64,000 nucleotides of DNA from NCBI GenBank assembly GCA_963835295.1, contig CAWIEX010000014.1, positions 806,001 through 870,000 on the forward strand, given 5' to 3'. The notes under the pieces are model-generated. The model searched no databases, was not told where the DNA came from, and was given only the letters and a program-made list of their open reading frames with translations. This DNA is from JAOPZW01 sp963835295 (GTDB lineage: Bacteria > Actinomycetota > Thermoleophilia > Solirubrobacterales > Solirubrobacteraceae). Positions 58,062-64,000 of this stretch are shown here, piece by piece. The stretch's first letter is position 1. Each line of letters opens with the position of its first letter. The translations under genes were made by a program, and so were the position numbers.

Positions 58062-58813
58062 TGCTCGAGTGGATCGCCCGCGGATTGCGAATCGGGAGCG
58101 TCACGACCCGGTATCCGCGCGGGCCTCACCCGGCGCCCGCAGGCTTCCGCGGGGCGGTGGAGGTGCTCGAGGCCCGCGATCCCGAGCCGGGCATCGAGCG
58201 CGTCTGTCCGACTGGGGCGATCGCCGCGGGCAACCGCAACCTGACCCTCGACCGGGGGCGCTGCATCCTCTGCGGCGCCTGCGTCGCGCATGCGCCCGAG
58301 CGCTTCGCATTCGCGTCGCGCTACGAGACGGCGAGTCGCTCGCGCGCCGCCCTCGTGTCGGGAGGTGACGCTGCCGACGTATCTGAGGTGCGCCGCGCGA
58401 TCGGCGCGCGGGTCCGCGCGTTGCGCCGCTCGATCCACGTCCGTCACGTAGACGCGGGCTCCGATGGTGCCGAGGAGTGGGAGATCGCCGCATTGCAGGG
58501 CCCGTACTACGACGTCGGGCGCCTGGGCATCTTCTTCACCTCGGCCCCGCGGCACGCCGACGTCCTGCTGGTCACGGGCGGGGTGACCGCGCCGATGCGC
58601 AAGCCGCTGGAGCGTGCTTTCGAGGTCATGCCGGAACCACGCGCGGTGGTCGCCGCGGGCACAGACGCTTGCTCCGGAGGTCTGGCCAACGTGGGCGGCG
58701 TGCACGACGTGCTGCCGGTTGACGTCTACGTGCCGGGCTCGCCGCCTACTCCGATCGCGCTGCTGCACGGGGTGCTCCTCGCGATCGGCGTCCTGGGGGA
58801 GGCGCCGTCATGA
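58061..58813 (+). CDS. HyfH-HyfI (ferredoxin plus NuoB-like) fusion, mostly without cluster ligands
   Basis: 250 residues. The N-terminal part is a ferredoxin domain with Cys49 (CPTGAI), Cys68, Cys71 and Cys74 (CILCGAC), enough for one [4Fe-4S]; the fourth Cys of the second motif is Ala. The C-terminal NuoB part (PYYDVGRLGIFFTSAPRHAD, VLLVTGGVTAPMRKPLERAF) has lost three of the four Cys of the proximal cluster: SDGAEE for SCNGCE and VPGSPP for VPGCPP; one Cys stays in GTDACSGG. The fusion and the losses are unusual. Confidence 0.88.
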   Translation: MLEWIARGLRIGSVTTRYPRGPHPAPAGFRGAVEVLEARDPEPGIERVCPTGAIAAGNRNLTLDRGRCILCGACVAHAPERFAFASRYETASRSRAALVSGGDAADVSEVRRAIGARVRALRRSIHVRHVDAGSDGAEEWEIAALQGPYYDVGRLGIFFTSAPRHADVLLVTGGVTAPMRKPLERAFEVMPEPRAVVAAGTDACSGGLANVGGVHDVLPVDVYVPGSPPTPIALLHGVLLAIGVLGEAPS

Positions 58814-60792
58814 GCGTCGTGCTCGGTGTCGCGTTGGCGTGCCTGGCTGCGGCATTCCTGGCCGCGCTACGAGTGCCGCGGGCCGGCGCAGCGCTGGCGC
58901 TGGTCGCCGCCTGCCTGCTGGCGATCGTCGGCTTCAGCGCCTGCCTCGGCGGCCCCAGCGCGAGCGTGAACCTCGGCACATGGCTGGGCTTCGGCACGTC
59001 GGCTCTGCGCGCCGACCGTCTTTCGGGCCTGTTCCTGGCGCTCACCGGGGTCACCGGCGCGGGCGTCACCGTGACCTATGTCGAGCATCCACCGAGCCGC
59101 GCCGTCGTCAGTCTCGTGAGCGTGCTCCTGGCGGCGATGGCGGTGGTCATCTGCGCCGACAACGCGTTCGTGTTCCTCATTGCCTGGGAGAGCTTGACGC
59201 TCACGCTCTACTTCCTGGCGGGCTGGGAGCGCGAGCGGCCGGGCGTACTGGCGGCGGGCTACCTGACCGGGGCGATGAACAAGCTCGGCGGCGCCGCATT
59301 GCTGGCCGCCTTTGGGCTGCTCTATGGCAAGACCGGCAGCTTCAGCTTCGATGTGTGGGCCCATGCGGCGCCTGGTCTGTCTGCCGGCACCCGCGACGCG
59401 GCCTTCCTGCTCCTCCTGGCCGGATTCGGGACGAAGGTCGCGCTCATCCCCTTCCAGGGCTGGCTGCCCGTTGGACATGCGGCTGCACCGGGAGCCGCCT
59501 CGGCGACGCTGTCGGGGATCGCGGTGAACGCCGGCTTCTACGGTCTGTGGCGGCTCGTGTTCGAGGGCTTGAGGCCGATGCCACTGTGGTGGGGCGATGT
59601 CGTCGTGGTCCTCGGCGGGGTGACTGCGCTTCTCGGCATCGTCTACGCGATCGCACAGGACGACGTCAAGCGCTTCCTGGGGTGCTCGACCATCGAGCAC
59701 TCGGGCATCGTGTTCATCGGCTTCGCCGTGGGTCTGATCGGGGAAGCGGCGGGCGAGCCGAACCTCGCGGCCGCCGGCCTGATCGCCGCGACGCTTCACC
59801 TGATCGCGCACGCGCTGGCGAAGACGCTCGCGTTCCTCAGCGCCGATCGTGTTGTACGCGCCGCTGGCACGCGCGAGATCGGACCGCTTGGCGGGCTGGG
59901 ACAGAGACTGCCGCGCACGGCGACGGCTTTCGGCGTGGCCGTGTTCACCCTGGCGGCGATCCCGCCGCTGGCTGGGTTCGTGAGCGAGTGGCTGACCTTC
60001 GAGGCTCTGCTGCAGGCGTTTCGCGTGCCCAGCACCGCCGCCCGATTGGTCATGGCGCTCGCGGCCGCGTTGCTTGCGCTGACCGTTGGTCTGGCGTTGC
60101 TCGCATTCGCGAAGCTCTGGGGATTCCTGTTTCTCGGCCCAGCGCGGAGCGCCGCCTCGAATGTCGTCGAGCCGCCGGGGCGCGGCCTGGGGCTTGGCCT
60201 GCTCGCTCTCACCACCCTGGCTCTGGGGCCGGCCGCGCCGTGGGCGATCCATCTCGTCGGAAACGGGCTGCTCGACCTGCTTGGCTTCGAAGCGGGCACG
60301 CGTGCGATCAGCCACCCGCTCGTCCTGGGGCCGGTCTATCCCGAGTTCTCCGTGCTGGCTCCAACCTGGCTGGCGATCGTGTTGCCCGCGTACGCGCTGC
60401 TCTTCGCGGTGCTGGTCGGGGCGGTGCTGCGCCCGCCGGTGCGCCGCGCCCCGGTGTGGGTGACCGGTAGCGGCGTGGAGATCGCGGCGGTGCAATATCG
60501 CCCGGGCGCGTACATCAACCCGATCCGCGTGGTGTTGCGGGGCGTGTACGGGTTCCGGCGCGTCGTGCGTCGCGAGCCCGGGGGGCGCCATTCTCGCAGC
60601 GCTTCGCTTGTGCTCGAAACGCGTGTGGTCGCCCCTGTCGAGTACTACCTCTATCGCCCGCTGACGGCGGGCGCGCTCGCGCTTTCGGCGCGCGTGCGGC
60701 GCCTGCAGTCCGGCCGCCTCGGCGCCTACCTGCTCTACATGCTCGCGGCGCTGATCGTGGTGCTGGCGCTGATCCCCACCCTTAAGCGCTGA
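58810..60792 (+). CDS. HyfB (NuoL/M/N-like) membrane subunit
   Basis: 660 residues. Antiporter-like helices with AWESLTLTLYFLAGWER (key Glu), LAGFGTKVALIPFQGWLPVG, DDVKRFLGCSTIEHSGIVF and HLIAHALAKTLAFLSADRV. The C-terminal 150 residues carry a long amphipathic extension and last helix LYMLAALIVVLALIPTL as in HyfB. Together with HyfF and HyfC-E it gives a full ion-translocating membrane arm. Confidence 0.92.
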   Translation: MSVVLGVALACLAAAFLAALRVPRAGAALALVAACLLAIVGFSACLGGPSASVNLGTWLGFGTSALRADRLSGLFLALTGVTGAGVTVTYVEHPPSRAVVSLVSVLLAAMAVVICADNAFVFLIAWESLTLTLYFLAGWERERPGVLAAGYLTGAMNKLGGAALLAAFGLLYGKTGSFSFDVWAHAAPGLSAGTRDAAFLLLLAGFGTKVALIPFQGWLPVGHAAAPGAASATLSGIAVNAGFYGLWRLVFEGLRPMPLWWGDVVVVLGGVTALLGIVYAIAQDDVKRFLGCSTIEHSGIVFIGFAVGLIGEAAGEPNLAAAGLIAATLHLIAHALAKTLAFLSADRVVRAAGTREIGPLGGLGQRLPRTATAFGVAVFTLAAIPPLAGFVSEWLTFEALLQAFRVPSTAARLVMALAAALLALTVGLALLAFAKLWGFLFLGPARSAASNVVEPPGRGLGLGLLALTTLALGPAAPWAIHLVGNGLLDLLGFEAGTRAISHPLVLGPVYPEFSVLAPTWLAIVLPAYALLFAVLVGAVLRPPVRRAPVWVTGSGVEIAAVQYRPGAYINPIRVVLRGVYGFRRVVRREPGGRHSRSASLVLETRVVAPVEYYLYRPLTAGALALSARVRRLQSGRLGAYLLYMLAALIVVLALIPTLKR

Positions 60793-61241
60793 TGTTCCAA
60801 CGCATCCTCATTGCCTGGGATGGCTCGCTCGTCGCGCGCCGCGCGCTCGACGTCGCGATCGACCTCGCGCGCCGCTACGGCGGCGAGCTCGTCGCCGTAT
60901 CGGTCGCCAACTCACCGACGCACGCCGAGACCGCCGCCGACCGGGCGGAGTCGGTGCAGGCCGCACGTGCTCACCTGCTCGAGACCCTGGATCGCGTCGG
61001 CGACCGCGCGGAGCGCGCCGGCGTCGACCTCGAGCACGTCGTGATCGAGGGCGACCGCCCGGCGGAGGACCTCCTCGCCTACGCTCACGAGCACGCCTTC
61101 GACCTCATCGTCGCGGGCCATCACCGAACCGGCCGCGCGGGGCGGCTGCTGCTGCGAGACGTGCCCGAGCGCCTGGTCGCCTCCGCCGAAGTCCCGGTCC
61201 TGATTGTCGGCGAGGCGATCAATGGCGCGCGCGCGCGCTGA
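60792..61241 (+). CDS. universal stress protein (UspA family)
   Basis: A 149-residue single-domain Usp. ILIAWDGSLVARRALDVAID and LIVAGHHRTGRAGRLLLRDV with VPVLIVG give the ATP-binding pattern, slightly altered (GHHRTGR). ATG 60792 overlaps the HyfB stop, so it is the last gene of the fluoride-controlled operon. UspA genes are among the known fluoride-riboswitch targets. Confidence 0.9.
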   Translation: MFQRILIAWDGSLVARRALDVAIDLARRYGGELVAVSVANSPTHAETAADRAESVQAARAHLLETLDRVGDRAERAGVDLEHVVIEGDRPAEDLLAYAHEHAFDLIVAGHHRTGRAGRLLLRDVPERLVASAEVPVLIVGEAINGARAR

Positions 61242-61282
61242 TCCGTCCAGGGATCGCCGGGGCCCGCGCTACACTGCCGGAC

Positions 61283-61338
61283 CCGAGCGATGAGGCTCGC
61301 TCTATAGACCGCGGTTTCGCGCCGCTGATGGCCTCTAC
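61283..61338 (+). promoter_or_regulatory. fluoride riboswitch 14 (antiporter unit)
   Basis: Stem GAGCG/CGCTC around GATGAGGC, then CCGCGGTTTCGCGCCGCTG and ATGGCCTCTACC. TACACT lies at 61270-61275. GTGGAGAG lies 6 nt before ATG 61379. Confidence 0.93.
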
Positions 61339-61378
61339 CACCGACGTCCTGTTGTCGACGCCTGTCGTGGAGAGCTGA

Positions 61379-62530
61379 ATGGATCCGGTCCAACTTGCTG
61401 CCGTGCTCGCCGCCGTCGTGGTGCTGGCGAGCATGATCTCGGTCGAGCTCGGGATCTCGGTGGCGCTGCTCGAGCTGGGGCTCGGGGTCGTGGTGGGCAG
61501 CTGATCATGAGCGCTTGCTTCGTGACCGACATGGCGACCGCGTTGGCGCTGTCGGCGATCTTCATCACCCCCAACGTCTGGTTTCCGCTGTTCCTCGCCG
61601 TTTCGCTCGCGGCGATCGTCGGGCTGCCGAAGATCGCCCCGTGGTTCTTTGGCCGCTACGGCGACCGCGTGATCGAGCCCGAGATCAAGCTCGTCTTCGC
61701 GATGCTCTTCGTGCTCAGGGCTGAACGTGTCGCTGGGAGCGGTGTTCGCCAACCTCGGGCTCCTCGCGGTGCTGTTCGCGGCCAAGCTGGTGCCAAGGCT
61801 GGGGCTCGTCATGCCGCTCGCGCGCCGGTATGTCCCTGAGCACGCCATGTTCACGACACTGCTGATGAGCACCGGCCTGACCTTCGGCACCATCAGCTCC
61901 CTCTACGGGCTCAACGCCGGCATCATCGACCGCACGCAGTTCTCGCTCCTGGTGACCGTCGTCGTGCTGTCGGCCATCGTCCCGACCGCGGTCGCCCAAC
62001 GCTGGTTCTCCCCCCACGGGGAGGCCGAGCAGGGAGCGGCCGCCGAGCACGAACGCGCACAACCTCGGGCCCGACCCGTGCCGATCGGAGAGCAGCCAAT
62101 GAGCCCCTACCACTTCAGCCGCGTGCTCGTGGCCGTCGAGGGCTCGGACGGCGCCAACAAGGCCCTGGACTGCGCGCTGTCGATCTGCGAGTCGGTACAT
62201 GCGGAGCTCACCGTGGTGGCCGTGGAGGGCAAGCTGCCCGCCTACGCCGGCTCGATCGGCGAGGTCGACGAGGTCAAGCGCGAGAAGGACACGTTCTTCA
62301 CGCACGTCCTCGACGAAGCGCGATCCCGGGCACAAGCGCGACGAGTCGAAACCGAGGTCGCGCTCGTCCCCGGCCACGCCGTCGAGGTCATCACCCACTA
62401 CGCCAAGGCTCACGGCCACGACCTCATCGTCGTCGGGCACCGCGGCCACTTCCTCGGCGACTACCTGCTCGGCTCGACCGCCGACCGCGTCGCCCACCAC
62501 GCCCACTGCCCCGTCATGGTCGTTCGCTAG
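61379..62530 (+). pseudogene. CPA-type Na+/H+ antiporter with C-terminal Usp domain, two internal deletions
   Basis: The first frame (61379-61504) reads SMISVELGISVALLELGLGV and stops at once. A second (from ~61507) reads ACFVTDMATALALSAIFITP, PEIKLVFAMLFVL. A third (from ~61718) reads NVSLGAVFANLGLLAVLFAA, MSTGLTFGTISSLYGLNAGI and a Usp domain, VLVAVEGSDGANKALDCAL to 62530. Against a normal antiporter about 100 and 60 residues are missing at the two junctions, each of which also shifts the frame. ATG 62099 could still give a separate Usp protein. Confidence 0.82.
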
Positions 62531-63304
62531 GTGCCCCACAGCGCGCTGACCCGATGGCTCAAGCAGGGCCTCGCGCGCGACATGTGCCCGCTGTGTCGCG
62601 CCGCGCACAAGCTCGACCGCGAGTACATGTGGCACTTCTTCGACGAGCGCAGCTCCGACGAGGACGCGCTCGATCAGGTGGCCGCGGCACGAGGCTTCTG
62701 CGCCGAGCACGCCGAGCAACTGCGCCGCATCGAGGTCGACGGCCTCAAATCCACGATCGCGATCAGCGACACCTACGAGCACACGCTGCGCGCACTCGCC
62801 AACGACCTCGCCGCCCTCGACGACGGCGGCGGGGAAGCACTCGCTGCAACGGCATGCCCGGCCTGCGCCAACCGCGACGACGGCGTGGCGCAGAACGCGC
62901 GCTACCTCCTCGACGAACTGGCCGAGAACGCCGGCTTCCGCGAGCGATTCCGCGCCTCACCGGGCTTGTGCATGGCGCACTTCCAACTGGCCTGGGGCGC
63001 GTCGCGCACGAGCGAGGAGCGCGCCTTCTTGCGCGACACCGAACTCGACGCGGTGCGATCGCTCCTCGGTGAGCTCCAGGAGCACCTGCGAAAGCAGCGC
63101 GCCGAACACCGCCACGAGCCCGCGGGAGCCGAGACCGACTCCTGGCAGCGCGCGCTGTGGCTCACCGGTGGCTGGCCGGAGCCCGCAGCGTCCGGAGCCG
63201 TCCCCGAGAGCGAGAAGCTCGACAACCGATCGACGTCGCGGGGATCCTCGTCGACGAGCGGCGGCGCGCCGCGCACGACTCCGGTCAGGCCAGACGCGAT
63301 ATAG
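62531..63304 (+). CDS. DUF6062-like Cys/His protein, one-module form
   Basis: 257 residues from GTG 62531, which follows the preceding stop directly. MCPLCRAAHKLDREYMWHFF, GFCAEHAEQLRRIE, ACPACANRDDGVAQNARYLL and GLCMAHFQLAW show the CPxC/CxxH arrangement of the protein at 45911. The C-terminal 60 residues are low-complexity. It is part of the riboswitch 14 unit by position. Probably metal-binding; function unknown. Confidence 0.75.
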   Translation: MPHSALTRWLKQGLARDMCPLCRAAHKLDREYMWHFFDERSSDEDALDQVAAARGFCAEHAEQLRRIEVDGLKSTIAISDTYEHTLRALANDLAALDDGGGEALAATACPACANRDDGVAQNARYLLDELAENAGFRERFRASPGLCMAHFQLAWGASRTSEERAFLRDTELDAVRSLLGELQEHLRKQRAEHRHEPAGAETDSWQRALWLTGGWPEPAASGAVPESEKLDNRSTSRGSSSTSGGAPRTTPVRPDAI

Positions 63305-63474
63305 CACTCCCGCGAAGCCCCGAAAGCTCGCGCGGCACGCGAGGCGGGGCGGCTCGAGGGGCGATCCGCTGGAACCTGTGCGGTTTTCCCTCGTCCCTCG
63401 GGCGGCCTTCCCCGGATGGCTCGCGCCGGCGCTCCTGGAAGGATGTGCATCTCGGTCCCACCACGGAGCTGGCC

Positions 63475-63996
63475 ATGCATGCCAAGCCGCCCTCGGACTC
63501 CTCGATCGTCGTAGCGCCGACTGCCGCGCCGCGCGTCCGGCGCCTCGCGCGCCGCGACGAGGTGTGCATGGTCCCGCAGCCTGTCCCCGGGGAGCCGGGG
63601 CGCTTCGTCGTCGACGCGACCTGGGGCACGATCATGCCGATCGAGCTGGTGCCGGGCGTGCGTACCGTCGGCGAGCTCGAGGTGATCGCCCACATCGAGG
63701 CCGGCCTGCCGCTCATCGACACGCGCCTGCCGAAGTACGTCGCCGCCGGCACGATCCCGACGGCGCGCGCCGTGCCGCACACCGAGACGGCCGACCGGCT
63801 CGACGAGTTCGACGACCGCGTCGACACCGTGCTGTTCTGCAACGGGCCGCAGTGCGCGGCGACGCCCGACGCGATCCGAACCCTGCTGCGCGCCGGCTAC
63901 CCGGCGGAGCGCCTGCTCTACTACCGCGGCGGGATCCACGACTGGGTCACGCTCGGCCTGCCGCTCGCAGCCGGTGCAGAGCAGCCAGCACGATGA
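63475..63996 (+). CDS. rhodanese-domain protein
   Basis: A 173-residue protein from ATG 63475 with GGAGC upstream. The C-terminal rhodanese domain has AGLPLIDTRLPKYVAAGTIP, VLFCNGPQCAATPDAIRTLL with the active-site Cys in CNGPQC, and LLYYRGGIHDWVTLGLPL. The first 60 residues are a separate strand-rich part. It could transfer sulfur from thiosulfate or a persulfide. The 170 bp before it hold no gene that I can support. Confidence 0.85.
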   Translation: MHAKPPSDSSIVVAPTAAPRVRRLARRDEVCMVPQPVPGEPGRFVVDATWGTIMPIELVPGVRTVGELEVIAHIEAGLPLIDTRLPKYVAAGTIPTARAVPHTETADRLDEFDDRVDTVLFCNGPQCAATPDAIRTLLRAGYPAERLLYYRGGIHDWVTLGLPLAAGAEQPAR

Positions 63997-64000
63997 TCTG

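Noticed and set aside
63305..63474. A fifteenth riboswitch before the rhodanese gene
   Set aside because: No GATGA(A/G)GC loop or GCTGATGG strand occurs there.

Overview
The window is very GC-rich and densely coded. tRNA-Cys, an ECF sigma factor, actinobacterial-type RtcB, trehalose-synthase-like and DUF58/DUF4129 genes, and secreted proteins with a sigma-region-4-like fold suggest a Thermoleophilia (Solirubrobacterales-like) actinobacterium; this assignment is inferred from protein style only.

Layout. (1) 1-8.5 kb is ordinary chromosome: sigma/membrane pair, tRNA-Cys, rtcB and a CDF metal exporter, an FHA protein, a truncated IS110 copy, a wall-associated protein, an aldo-keto reductase and a secreted M15-like peptidase. 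(2) 8.55-27.7 kb looks like a tandem genomic island at tRNA-Gly(GCC). The 3' half of the tRNA is repeated at 13.79 kb and 27.52 kb, a decayed tyrosine recombinase sits beside the tRNA, and a second recombinase 3' end follows the third repeat. The island holds a glycosyltransferase-GGDEF fusion, many gene remnants, a complete nine-gene V/A-type ATPase operon (15.4-23.0 kb), DUF2267, CBS and UspA proteins.

(3) 28-63 kb is the most striking part: fourteen sequences match the fluoride (crcB-motif) riboswitch, on both strands. Each has the GATGA(A/G)GC loop, a GCTGATGGC(C/T)TCT 3' strand that covaries with the loop, and a -10-like hexamer just upstream. They lead transcription units for a dynamin-like GTPase, a zinc-ribbon/HEAT protein, two MutS-like ATPases plus enolase, a triple-DUF190 protein, a DUF4129/DUF58 operon, a four-repeat protein, a Nudix hydrolase, several small orphan proteins, a DUF6062-like/HEAT/second enolase operon, a HAD/MFS operon, a hydrogenase-4-like membrane complex plus UspA, and a broken CPA antiporter. 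Between them lie further phosphoryl-transfer enzymes (HIT, GalT-like, pyrophosphatase).

How they fit together (inference). Fluoride inhibits enolase and pyrophosphatase and perturbs Mg-phosphate chemistry. The cluster looks like a fluoride-response regulon that replaces or protects such enzymes and adds membrane ion machinery. The complex-I-like module has lost its NiFe ligands and most iron-sulfur ligands, the second enolase has an altered phosphate pocket, and the pyrophosphatase lacks the usual catalytic-base Asp. In most units the aptamer 3' strand can pair with the downstream Shine-Dalgarno sequence, which suggests translational control. No Fluc/CrcB or CLC-F exporter is encoded in the window.
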